Shown here one piece after another: positions 33,829-42,658 of a DNA stretch of 64,000 nt; the first letter of the stretch is position 1, and every line of letters begins with the position of its first letter. The notes under the pieces are model-generated. The model was not told where the DNA came from and did no database searches. It worked only from the letters and a program-made list of their open reading frames with translations. The DNA comes from an uncultured Tateyamaria sp. Lineage in GTDB: Bacteria; Pseudomonadota; Alphaproteobacteria; Rhodobacterales; Rhodobacteraceae. The stretch spans positions 186,001 through 250,000 of the forward strand of contig NZ_CANNDS010000002.1 in NCBI RefSeq assembly GCF_947503415.1, in the 5' to 3' direction. The translations under genes and the position numbers were made by a program.

Positions 33829-34818
33829 ATGAAGAACACGATCATCGCAATTCTTGTGGCCATCGGTGTCGCAAGCGCTGCTGTCTTTTTGTCAATCAAC
33901 AACCCGCGCGAAACGCTGCCCGCTGGTTTTGTAAAGGGCAATGGCAGGATGGAGGCGGAACAGGTCGAGATCGCACCGATGATCGCCGGGCGCGTTAAGA
34001 GCGTCGTGGCGACCGAAGGCAGCCTCGTTGAAGCCGGTGCTCTACTGGTGGAAATGGATACGGACGAACTGTCGGCTGCGTTGGACCGCGCCAAGGCAGA
34101 GGTTGCACTTGCTCGCCAGACCAAAGCCGAGGCCCAGGCGCTGGTTCTGCAGCGCCTGGCCGAACAGCGCCGTGCTGCCCACGAGTTGGAGCGGGCCACC
34201 GCTTTGTTGGCAGGCCAGAACATCTCCGAAGCTGCTTTTGAAGAGCGGGAAACCACCAGCCATGTCGCAGAAGCGGTTTTGGGCGCAGCCAAGGCGCGGG
34301 TTGCCACAACCGACAGCCAAATCGCCGCAGCCGAGGCAGAAATGCGCAGGATCGTGGCACAGATTGAGGACAGTACGCTTTTCGCGCCAATGCAAGGCCG
34401 CGTGCTTTACCGCTTGGCCGAGCCGGGCGAGGTCGTCGGCGCGGGCGGTCCGATCCTGACACTGCTAAGCTTGGAGAATGTCTACATGGAGGTGTTTCTT
34501 CCAGCGCGAGAAGCGGGCCTTTTGCCCATTGGGGCCGAGGCGCGGATCGTTCTGGACGCGTTGCCGGATTTCGCCATACCTGCCCTTGTCAGTTTCGTGT
34601 CGCCCGAAGCCCAGTTCACGCCCAAGCAGGTCGAGACACTGAGCGAACGCGAGCAACTTGTGTTTCGCGTCCGTGTCCGCATTCCCAAAGAGCTTGTGGT
34701 GGGGCGGATTGAACATGTGAAAACGGGCATACGTGGCGAGGCCGTTATTCGTGTCGATCCTGACAGCGCCTGGCCCGAAGCCCTGGAACGGCGCATTCCC
34801 GCCGAGTTGTTCGAATGA
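33829..34818 (+). CDS. HlyD-family periplasmic adaptor of an ABC exporter
   Basis: The product is 329 residues from ATG 33829; a TTG at 33778 is an unlikely alternative. A signal-anchor (residues 4-22) precedes the lipoyl half-motif GRMEAEQVEIAPMIAGRVKSV. A helical hairpin follows at about 85-190 (Ala/Glu/Arg-rich, coiled coil), then the second lipoyl half (TLFAPMQGRVLYRLAEPGE) and a beta-barrel. This is the YbhG/YhiI-type adaptor linking an inner-membrane pump to an outer-membrane channel. It overlaps the ABC gene by four bases (ATGA at 34815). No outer-membrane factor is adjacent. Confidence 0.9.
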   Translation: MKNTIIAILVAIGVASAAVFLSINNPRETLPAGFVKGNGRMEAEQVEIAPMIAGRVKSVVATEGSLVEAGALLVEMDTDELSAALDRAKAEVALARQTKAEAQALVLQRLAEQRRAAHELERATALLAGQNISEAAFEERETTSHVAEAVLGAAKARVATTDSQIAAAEAEMRRIVAQIEDSTLFAPMQGRVLYRLAEPGEVVGAGGPILTLLSLENVYMEVFLPAREAGLLPIGAEARIVLDALPDFAIPALVSFVSPEAQFTPKQVETLSEREQLVFRVRVRIPKELVVGRIEHVKTGIRGEAVIRVDPDSAWPEALERRIPAELFE

Positions 34819-37508
34819 GCATCGCGCCCGATGCGCCAGCGATCCGGCTGAAAGATGTCAGCCATCAATACCGCAAACACACTGCGTTGGACGCGCGTTC
34901 GCTGGATATTCCAAACGGACAGCTTGTCGGCTTTATCGGACCAGATGGAGTCGGCAAATCGACACTTCTGAGCCTGATAACCGGCGCCAAAAAACTGCAG
35001 TCGGGCAGCATCGAGGTACTGGGCGGGCCAATAGACAATGCAGCGCACCGGCGCCGGATCTGTACCCAAATCGCGTTTATGCCCCAGGGCTTGGGCCGGA
35101 ACCTGTACGCCGAATTATCCGTGCGCGAAAACCTCGAGTTCTTTTCGCGCCTGTTCGGTCAAGGCAAGGAAGAACGCGATGCGCGCATCGCATCTTTGTT
35201 GTCTGCTACCGGTCTGGCCCCCTTTACCGATCGGTTGATGGGAAAGCTGTCGGGCGGAATGAAACAGAAACTCGGCCTCTGCTGCGCCCTGATCCACGAT
35301 CCGGTGCTCTTGGTGCTGGACGAACCGACAACTGGAGTTGACCCCGTGTCCCGCCGTCAATTCTGGGCGCTGATTGACGCCATTCGCAGTGGGACACCGG
35401 GTCTTACTGTGCTTGTGTCGACCGCCTATATGGATGAGGCTGAACAATTCGACCGAATTGTCGCGATGGACGCTGGACAGATCCTGTACCACGGGACCCC
35501 AGCGGAGCTGAAAGGGAAGTCTGACGACCTCGAAACTGCGTATCGCCGCTTGCGGGAAAAGGAAGCACCGCAGGTCAGCCCAAACCCGGCGCCTGCTCAT
35601 AGCTTCGACACGGAACCCATCATCACGGCGCGAGGGTTAACGCGACGCTTTGGTGATTTCGTAGCCGTCGACAGCGTCGACTTCTCGATCCATCGCGGGG
35701 AGATTTTTGGCTTTCTCGGCTCGAACGGCTGCGGGAAATCGACCACTATGAAAATGCTGACCGGGCTGCTGCCCATCAGCGAAGGGGAGGCAAGCTTGCT
35801 GGGCCGCCCTGTCGAGTCGCGCAACCGGAAATTGCGGCGCGAAATCGGGTATATGAGTCAGGCTTTTTCGCTCTATGGCGAGTTGACGGTGCTGCAAAAC
35901 CTTCAACTCCACGCAAGAATCTTTGCCATCCCGGACAAGGATACGCGGATCGAAGCCTTTATCGAGCGTTTTGGACTCGACGCGCACCGCCACACCCTTG
36001 CCGCGACACTGCCATTGGGTATCAAGCAGCGGCTGTCTCTGGCCGTCGCTGTCATTCATCAACCACGGGTTCTGATCCTGGATGAACCCACATCAGGCGT
36101 GGACCCCGAGGCTCGAGATGCCTTCTGGGATTTGCTCGTTGAGCTGTCTCGTGGTGATGGCGTTACGATTTTAGTTTCCACCCACTTCATGGGCGAGGCG
36201 GAACGCTGCGACCGCGTATCTTTCATGCACGCAGGCCGCGTTCTGGCCGAGAACACGCCAGATGCGTTGATGGCCCAGGAAGACGCCGGATCGCTCGAAG
36301 AGGCGTTCATCGCCATTCTGGAGCGCGCCGACCCGCCTACACCTGTGACCGCCCCTGATGTGCCAGTCAGCGCAAAGCGTACAGGGATGGGCGGCGTCGG
36401 CCGCGCGCTGGCATACGCAAGGCGCGAGACGGTCGAGGTTTTGCGCGACCGCGTGCGCCTGGCCTTCGCTTTCCTGGGGTCAGCGCTGCTGATGCTCGTT
36501 TTCTGTTATGGGATCACGCTGGACATCGAAGAACTGGAATTTGCCGTTCTGGATCTTTCACAGGGGCCGGAGAGCCGCGCCTATGTCTCGGAAATCGAAG
36601 GGTCCAGGTATTTCCAGCCCACCACACGGTTGAACAGCGCCAGCGAAGGGGCAGCCCGGCTGACCCATGGTGACGCATCACTTGTTGTCGAATTGCCCCC
36701 CGATTTCGGGCGCAAGCTGCGGACCGGCGAGCGGACCGAGGTTCTCGCCATCGTGGACGGCGCCATCCCGTTCAAGGGCGAGACGGTCGAAGGATATGTC
36801 GCTGGATTGCACCAGACCTTTCTGAATTCACTGGCGCGCGAAAATGGCATTGAGCAACCCGAGATCGCACGCATTGAGCCACGCTTTCGATACAACCAAA
36901 GCTTTGAAAGCATCGCAGCCATGGCCCCGGCCATGCCCGCCATCCTTCTGATCATGTTGCCCGCCGTTCTTATGGCCGTCAGCGTCGCGCGCGAGAAAGA
37001 GCTGGGCTCAGTCACCAATTTCTATGTGACACCGACGACGCGACTGGAGTTCCTGATCGGCAAACAGATCCCATACATCGCCATTGCATTTGCGAACTTT
37101 CTGCTGCTTGCGGTTATGACGGTTGTGATCTTTGGCGTCCCACTCAAAGGCAATCCCGTACCGTTGGCTATCGGCGCGTTGCTTTATGTCTGGGCGACCA
37201 CGTCCTACGGCTTGCTGATTGCAACCATGACGTCGAGCCAGGTTTCGGCAACCTTTGCCACAGCCATAGCGTCGGTTGTGCCGACCATTCAATTCTCGGG
37301 CTTGCTACAGCCCGTTTCAACCCTCGAAGGTGGGGCGCAGACCATTGGGTCGCTCTGGCCGTCATCCTACTTTCTGCATTTGAATGTGGGCACGTTCACC
37401 AAGGGTTTGAGCTGGGAGGCGCTTGGTCCGGACATTCTGGCATTGGCTTGTTTCGGGCCCGTGCTGACCGCGGCTGCCACTCTTCTGTTGCGTGGACAGG
37501 AGACATAG
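34815..37508 (+). CDS. RbbA-like ABC transporter: two ATPase domains fused to a permease
   Basis: This 897-residue protein has nucleotide-binding domain 1 at about 8-230, with Walker A GPDGVGKST at 42-50, signature LSGGMKQKLGL, and Walker B VLLVLDEPTTGVDP. Domain 2 lies at about 268-500 (GSNGCGKSTTM, LPLGIKQRLSL as an altered signature, VLILDEPTSGVDP). An ABC2-type permease domain runs from about 540 to the end, with spans clustering after 710. The same fusion occurs in RbbA/YhiH. Genes on both sides (adaptor, second permease) complete a tripartite efflux system. The cargo is unknown. Confidence 0.9.
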   Translation: MSIAPDAPAIRLKDVSHQYRKHTALDARSLDIPNGQLVGFIGPDGVGKSTLLSLITGAKKLQSGSIEVLGGPIDNAAHRRRICTQIAFMPQGLGRNLYAELSVRENLEFFSRLFGQGKEERDARIASLLSATGLAPFTDRLMGKLSGGMKQKLGLCCALIHDPVLLVLDEPTTGVDPVSRRQFWALIDAIRSGTPGLTVLVSTAYMDEAEQFDRIVAMDAGQILYHGTPAELKGKSDDLETAYRRLREKEAPQVSPNPAPAHSFDTEPIITARGLTRRFGDFVAVDSVDFSIHRGEIFGFLGSNGCGKSTTMKMLTGLLPISEGEASLLGRPVESRNRKLRREIGYMSQAFSLYGELTVLQNLQLHARIFAIPDKDTRIEAFIERFGLDAHRHTLAATLPLGIKQRLSLAVAVIHQPRVLILDEPTSGVDPEARDAFWDLLVELSRGDGVTILVSTHFMGEAERCDRVSFMHAGRVLAENTPDALMAQEDAGSLEEAFIAILERADPPTPVTAPDVPVSAKRTGMGGVGRALAYARRETVEVLRDRVRLAFAFLGSALLMLVFCYGITLDIEELEFAVLDLSQGPESRAYVSEIEGSRYFQPTTRLNSASEGAARLTHGDASLVVELPPDFGRKLRTGERTEVLAIVDGAIPFKGETVEGYVAGLHQTFLNSLARENGIEQPEIARIEPRFRYNQSFESIAAMAPAMPAILLIMLPAVLMAVSVAREKELGSVTNFYVTPTTRLEFLIGKQIPYIAIAFANFLLLAVMTVVIFGVPLKGNPVPLAIGALLYVWATTSYGLLIATMTSSQVSATFATAIASVVPTIQFSGLLQPVSTLEGGAQTIGSLWPSSYFLHLNVGTFTKGLSWEALGPDILALACFGPVLTAAATLLLRGQET

Positions 37509-38633
37509 ATGCAACGGCTCTATTCGATCTTCTGGCTCGGTCTGAAAGAGGTGATGAGCCTGCGCCGCGACTGGGTCATGATGGCACTGTTGGTCTGGTC
37601 TTTCACCCTCGCCCCCGTGATGGAGGCGACAGGCGTCGCAAACTCTGTGAACAACGCATCCATCGCCTTTGCAGACGAAGACCATTCGCACCTGTCCCGA
37701 TCATTGGCGGCAGCCTTCTTTCCACCCGAATTTCAGGACGTTGTTCACATTGAACCGGGGACAGGCGCGGCTGCGATGGACGCCGGGTACTTTCTGTTCG
37801 TCGTGGCAGTTCCGCCCGGTTTCGAGAAAGACGTACGCGCAGGGCGCGCGCCCGAAATACAGGTGTCTATAGATGCCACTGCAATGGAACAGGCCGGCAT
37901 CGGCGCAAACTACATCGTCAACATCCTCAGCGCCGAAATCCACCGCTTTGCAATCGGGTCGGATCTCGCAACCGCGCCTCCGGTCGAATTGGTGATAAGA
38001 AGCGCGTTCAATCCCAATCGCGACACGGTCAGGTTCGCCGGTATCGTGGCGCTGATCGGTCAGATCATGTGGCTGACGACAATTCTGACTGGCGCGGCCA
38101 TGATCCGAGAACGCGAGCATGGAACCATCGAACACCTGCTTGCCATGCCGCTCTCGCCCTTCGACATAGCGTTGGCCAAGATATGGGCCAATGCCGCAGT
38201 CGTGTTGATCGCCTCTGCACTATCGCTCGCTCTTGTGATGCAGGGCCTACTGGGGATCACAATTGCCGGATCAGCGGCACTTTTTTTGCTGGGCACGGCG
38301 CTGTTTCTGTTTACCGCAACGGCTTTGGGCGTTTTCCTTGCCACGCTCGCGCAATCCATGGCGCAATTCGCGCTTCTGGTGATGCTCGTTATCCTGCCGA
38401 TGCTAATGCTGTCTGGGGGCGAGACACCGGTCGAGGGTCAGCCGGACTGGCTGCAGGTCGGAACCCTGATCCTGCCATCGCGGCACTACATGTCGGCAAG
38501 CCAAGCAATCGTGTTCAAGGGGGCTGGTTTCGAAACAGTCTGGCCCGAGTTTCTTTGGATGACCACATTGGGCGGGGCCCTACTGGCGATGAGCCTGATG
38601 TTGTTTCGTCGATCTGTGGCGCAGGAAACATAA
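37509..38633 (+). CDS. ABC-2 type permease subunit
   Basis: This 374-residue protein begins at ATG 37509, the base after the RbbA-like stop. The YhhJ-like layout is one N-terminal span, a large periplasmic domain (about 45-180), then five spans between about 185 and 365 (IVALIGQIMWLTTILTGAAM, MIREREHGTIEHLLAMPLSP as the coupling loop). The sequence PILMLSGG-like MLMLSGGETP is typical of drug or polysaccharide ABC-2 permeases. It should pair with the permease half of the fused gene. Transcription is with the HlyD and RbbA-like genes. Confidence 0.88.
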   Translation: MQRLYSIFWLGLKEVMSLRRDWVMMALLVWSFTLAPVMEATGVANSVNNASIAFADEDHSHLSRSLAAAFFPPEFQDVVHIEPGTGAAAMDAGYFLFVVAVPPGFEKDVRAGRAPEIQVSIDATAMEQAGIGANYIVNILSAEIHRFAIGSDLATAPPVELVIRSAFNPNRDTVRFAGIVALIGQIMWLTTILTGAAMIREREHGTIEHLLAMPLSPFDIALAKIWANAAVVLIASALSLALVMQGLLGITIAGSAALFLLGTALFLFTATALGVFLATLAQSMAQFALLVMLVILPMLMLSGGETPVEGQPDWLQVGTLILPSRHYMSASQAIVFKGAGFETVWPEFLWMTTLGGALLAMSLMLFRRSVAQET

Positions 38634-38783
38634 TTCGCCAGAGCCATCAGCAAAGTGCATGCGCGACGATCACAATTTACATGGCCGCCGTTGTCGCACA
38701 GTCAGAGTGGGCGATATGAAACCTCCCCGCGATCATGATGCGCCACGGCCCGCATTCATTGAGGAACTCGAGAGGTTCAGAAG

Positions 38784-39163
38784 ATGGGAAGCGTTGAAAG
38801 ACTGTTGAAAGGGACCGTCGAAAAACTGGACCTTTTGCTGAACACCAAGACCATGTTGGGGGTAACCCGATCAAAAGGGGAAACCCAACGGTTATGCCGA
38901 TTGTGAGCCATGGCTTCGGGTTCGGAGCTGACGGCCGCGTTAAGATAACATTGGGCGATTGTGCTGGCTCGGGCGGTGGTATTGTCCCGCTGGGCGCGAC
39001 CATCAGCGATGACGAAGGTGTGCAAGTTGGATCGGTTCAAGGTGCGATAAACAACTCTGCCAAAGTGATTTGGCACCACCGCGGACAAGGCGATTATAGC
39101 GCAGAAGAGAACGCCAATGCCATGGCACCCGGCGGTCAAGTCGGGGCAGTGTCGATCCTCTGA
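38784..39163 (+). pseudogene. GerW/YtfJ-like gene, frameshifted
   Basis: The start MGSVERLLKGTVEKLDLLLN (ATG 38784) continues NTKTMLG. A shift of one base inside the run TTGGGGG near 38865 is needed to reach GNPIKRGNPTVMPIVSHGFG. That frame then gives FGADGRVK, SGGGIVPLGATISDDEGVQV and a stop at 39161. This is the GerW/YtfJ layout (lead helix, VMPIVSxGFGFG, glycine-rich loop). A hydrophobic tail frame follows to about 39272 (TILFLLVTVARVLISLIGIL). It is either a broken gene or a homopolymer sequencing error. Confidence 0.6.
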
Positions 39164-39332
39164 ACAATCCTGTTTTTGCTCGTCACTGTGGCGCGGGTGT
39201 TGATCTCGCTTATCGGCATTCTGCCGCTGCTGATCGAGTTGGCCCTTCGCAAGGGCAAGCGACCTGTTTGTCCTGCGCGGCGCCCCATCGTTCATACGTT
39301 CAGAAAACGACCCGGAGTTAGTTGTTTAAGCC

Positions 39333-40652
39333 GTGGAGAACTGGATTAGGGCCGTAGGCGCAAATACAGTTCGCATCGCCGCGGCCAAGGCAGCCTTCCC
39401 GGCCTGGGCGGCAACAGACCCTTGGGGCAAGATCGTCGCACTGGAGTGGTTGATGGAGGTCTACAAGGGCCAAGCCGCAGACATGGCGCAGACCATCAGC
39501 TTTGAGATGGGCGCACCTATCGCATTGGCAAAGACAGCACAGGTCGGCGCCGGGGCTGGGCATCTCAAGAACACCATTCGGGCAGCCAAAGCTTTTGCCT
39601 TTGAACGCCTCTTGTGCGATCACACGCCCGGACATGATCTTATACGAGCCGGTGAGTGTCTGCGCGTTGATCGCGCCATGGAACTGGCCGATGAACCAGG
39701 TGATGCTGAAGGTCGCCCCGGCGCTGGCTGCGGGGTGCACGGTGGTGCTGAAACCCTCTGAACTCTCACCCCTCAGTGCCATTCTGCTAGCCGAGATGAT
39801 CAATGCAGCGGACTTCCCGCCCGGAGTGTTCAATCTTGTGAACGGTGTTGGTGCACATCTCACCGCGCACCGGCACGTGGACATGGTCAGCTTCACCGGG
39901 TCAACCCGCGCAGGGGTGGCGATCAGCAAAGCGGTGGCGGGGACCGTCAAGCACCTCAGCCTTGAATTGGCGTGCAAGGGGGCCAACATCATCTTCGCCG
40001 ATGCAGATGAAAGTGCCGTCACGCGCGGTGTGCGGCGCTGCTTCAATAACTCAGGCCAGTCCTGCAACGTGCCGACCCGGATGCTCGTGTAACGCGCGAT
40101 CTACGACCAGGCCGCTGAATCCGCCCGAGCCGCAGCCGAGAAACAAAGGTCGGACCCATGGACATCGAAGGCCGCCAGATCGGCCCGGTTGTGTCTGAAC
40201 CGCAGTTCAACAAGATCCAATACATGATCAAGCGTGGCATCGATGAGGGTGCTAGGTTGATTACGGGTGGCCTTGACCGACCCGGCGGGTTGATCCGGGG
40301 TCACTTCGTGCGCCCAACGATCTTTGCCGATGTCACGCCGGACATGACGATCTGGACGGAAGAAACCTTTGAGCCAGTCCTGTGTATCTCACCCTTCGGT
40401 TCTGAAGAGGAGGCCATCGCCTTGGCGAATGACACGCCCTATGGCCTCACGAACGACGTCCAGACCTCTGACAAGTCCCGCGCCCGCCGAGTGGCGCGGC
40501 GGCTGCGGTCTGCTATGGTCGAGACGAACGGCCAATTCGGCGGTGCGGGCTCGCCTTTCGGTGGCATGACGCAGTCGGGCAATGGTCATGAAGGCGGTGT
40601 CTGGGCTCTTGAGGAGGTCCTTGAAGTCAAGGCCGTCAGCGATTGGGGGTGA
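39333..40652 (+). pseudogene. Aldehyde dehydrogenase gene, broken
   Basis: Three frames together make most of an aldehyde dehydrogenase. The first (39333 to about 39640) gives AAFPAWAATDPWGKIVALEW and [19 protein letters not shown]. After a frame shift, the second (to TAA at 40090-40092) gives [31 protein letters not shown] and the catalytic-Cys segment [14 protein letters not shown]. The third (40158-40652) gives EGRQIGPVVSE, TWTEETFEPVL-like IWTEETFEPVLCISPFG, and the end. About 40 N-terminal residues are absent and the glycine pair near the catalytic Glu reads LELACKG. It cannot encode a full enzyme. Confidence 0.8.
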
Positions 40653-40654
40653 GC

Positions 40655-41497
40655 ATGTCGAAGGTTCTGTACGAGAAAGACGGCCGTATCGGGCGGATCA
40701 CCCTTAACCGGCCTGAGGTCATGAATGCCATCGACGACGACCTGCCGCACGAATTGGCAGCGGCGGTGGCAGAGGCCGACCATAACCGCGACATCCACGT
40801 GATGGTCCTGTCGGGCGCAGGAAAGGCGTTTTGCGCAGGCTACGATTTGGCCCACTACGCCGAAGACCCCGACAACAGGATCACCCAGGACATGCCCTGG
40901 GACCCGATGCAGGATTTCCAGTTCATGTGGGCCAACACGCAGGCTTTCATGTCGCTCTTTCGTGCAATGAAGCCGGTGATCTGCAAGGTGCATGGGCACT
41001 CCGTCGCGGGCGGCTCGGACATCGCGCTCTGTGCCGACCTGACCGTCATGGGCGACACGGCGCAAATCGGTTACATGCCAACACGTGTCTGGGGCTGCCC
41101 CACCACTGCGATGTGGGTGCACCGGCTTGGACCGGAGAAGGCCAAGCGGATGATGTTCACCGGCGACAAGATCAGCGGGGTAGAGGCCGCTGAGATGGGG
41201 TTGGTGCTGAAATCCGTGCCTGACGATCAGCTCGATGCCGAGGTCGAAGCGCTGGCCGCCCGGATGGCATCCGTGCCGGTCAACCAACTGGCGATGCAGA
41301 AAATGGTGATCAACGCGGCTGTCGAAGAAAAGATCAACCAGACGCAGCGCCTTGCCACCGTCTTCGATGGCATCACTCGCCACTCACCCGAAGGCATAAA
41401 CTTCAAAGCCCGCGTGGAGCAAGTTGGCTGGAAACAGGCGGTGCAGGAACGGGACACCGGAACCTTTGACTGGACCCGCAACAAGCCCTTCGACTGA
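40655..41497 (+). CDS. Crotonase (enoyl-CoA hydratase/isomerase) family protein
   Basis: This 280-residue protein starts at ATG 40655, preceded by GGGGTGAGC; a GTG two codons upstream is possible. Crotonase landmarks are GRITLNRPEVMNAID near the start, GAGKAFCAGYDL (first oxyanion position) and HGHSVAGGSDIAL (second). At the place of the first catalytic Glu the sequence reads IGYMPTRVWGCPTTAMW, so standard hydration chemistry is uncertain and another crotonase reaction may be catalysed. It directly follows the broken aldehyde dehydrogenase gene with three bases between, consistent with a former catabolic operon. Confidence 0.85.
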   Translation: MSKVLYEKDGRIGRITLNRPEVMNAIDDDLPHELAAAVAEADHNRDIHVMVLSGAGKAFCAGYDLAHYAEDPDNRITQDMPWDPMQDFQFMWANTQAFMSLFRAMKPVICKVHGHSVAGGSDIALCADLTVMGDTAQIGYMPTRVWGCPTTAMWVHRLGPEKAKRMMFTGDKISGVEAAEMGLVLKSVPDDQLDAEVEALAARMASVPVNQLAMQKMVINAAVEEKINQTQRLATVFDGITRHSPEGINFKARVEQVGWKQAVQERDTGTFDWTRNKPFD

Positions 41498-41640
41498 CAA
41501 ATCCCGCGAATGACTTGGAACCAACCGTTCGCGTTAGCGTACCAAATTACGTCAACGCCCCGCCGCCCGAGTATAGGATAGGGAAAACCCGGCGCGCTCC
41601 GAACCAATGGCGGCTCTACTCGTCGCGCGGCGGTTTTTCC

Positions 41641-41686
41641 GCTGCGAGCGCACGCAGCATAAAAAACGAACTCACAGAATGGGCTC
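41641..41686 (+). repeat. Dispersed 46-bp repeat, copy 2
   Basis: GCTGCGAGCGCACGCAGCA starts this copy, followed by 27 bases that match the minus-strand copy at 31545-31592 at 20 positions. Both copies lie in gene-poor DNA of the accessory regions. Confidence 0.65.
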
Positions 41687-41987
41687 GCAGCCGACATTCA
41701 CCTCTCGGCACTGCCCAACGCCGATCCCGCACGACCTGGCCCGGAACCAAGCGCGCAGCGCGCCGGGCCGCGCCAGACCTCCCCCCGGGGAGGACGCACA
41801 TGCAGGCTGCTCAAATCCGAACACCCCCGGCAACATGCTTGGCCACCACAAAGCGCACCTGAACATCCCTCAGATGCGCCCACCCGAGGTCGGACGCGGC
41901 CCTCCGTTGCCAAAAGCCACCAAAATACACAGGCCTCAAACACACCCCCGGCACAAAACCAAGACACCCCTAACCACCGCAGTGCCA

Positions 41988-42014
41988 TCGCCTGACGGCC
42001 CATCGGGCAGGCGA
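41988..42014. terminator. Hairpin in gene-poor DNA
   Basis: TCGCCTG (41988-41994) and CAGGCGA (42008-42014) pair perfectly, with an inner CCC/GGG pair and a 4-base bulge. No T-run follows. It may be a remnant terminator or a repeat-type hairpin. Confidence 0.35.
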
Positions 42015-42194
42015 TAGGGTTGACCTTGGCGTGGCATAATCCCGTCTCGCCACGATCACAGCCATAAATCGCCCGGGACCCAGCGCCGGATCGCCTGCCC
42101 GCGGACAGCCAATGGCACGGCCTGCGCCCCTGATCCCAACGCCCCCACAACACCCCGATTGTCAAAGCGCCCAAGCTGCGGCAAGGTCCCCCCG

Positions 42195-42656
42195 ATGCGT
42201 GCGCTCCTCACCCTTGCCCTGCCTCTGACCCTGTCCGGCTGCCTGCCGCTCTCGACCTATTACGCCGAGGGCGTCAGCTTTGCGCAGTTCGAACGGGACA
42301 ACACCAATTGCGACGTGCGCGCGCTGCGCGATGCCCCCGTGGCCAACCAGGTCCGTCAGGGCGCGCCGCGCTACATTTCGCGCCGCGTCTGCCGTTCGGA
42401 CGGACGCTGCTACAATCGCGGCTATTGGGTGCCGGGCGACATCTACACCGTCGACGTGAACGCCGGATTGCGCAAACGGGTCAAGGGGCAGTGCATGGGT
42501 GATCTGGGCTATCGGCCGGTCGAAATTCCCGCCTGTCCCCAAGGGATTGCACAGGCCGCACCGCCGGGGCCGTCCGCCACTCTGCCCCGCCTCAATGCAC
42601 GCAGCTGCGCCATCAAGACCGGCGATGGCCGGTTCCGTATCGTCACCCAAGGATAG
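42195..42656 (+). CDS. Small lipoprotein, hypothetical
   Basis: From ATG 42195 the product is 153 residues. This start gives MRALLTLALPLTLSGC with lipobox LSGC and Cys16; the frame from 42159 would add 12 residues before it. AAGG lies about ten bases upstream. The mature part has four more cysteines (TNCDVRAL, RRVCRSDGRCYNRG, KGQCMGDLGY) and a YNRGYWVPGDIYTVDVN strand. Similar small outer-membrane lipoproteins are frequent in Rhodobacterales. Two bases separate it from the SnoaL-like gene, so they are probably co-transcribed. Confidence 0.7.
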   Translation: MRALLTLALPLTLSGCLPLSTYYAEGVSFAQFERDNTNCDVRALRDAPVANQVRQGAPRYISRRVCRSDGRCYNRGYWVPGDIYTVDVNAGLRKRVKGQCMGDLGYRPVEIPACPQGIAQAAPPGPSATLPRLNARSCAIKTGDGRFRIVTQG

Positions 42657-42658
42657 AC

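Larger units (their letters stand above)
41498..42194. other. Gene-poor stretch with repeats and a hairpin
   Basis: About 700 bases hold no convincing gene. The repeat copy at 41641-41686 and a hairpin at 41988-42014 are the only structures. Between about 41840 and 41980 the sequence is C/A-rich on the plus strand (short CACCCC-like runs), an unusual composition without recognised function. Confidence 0.45.
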
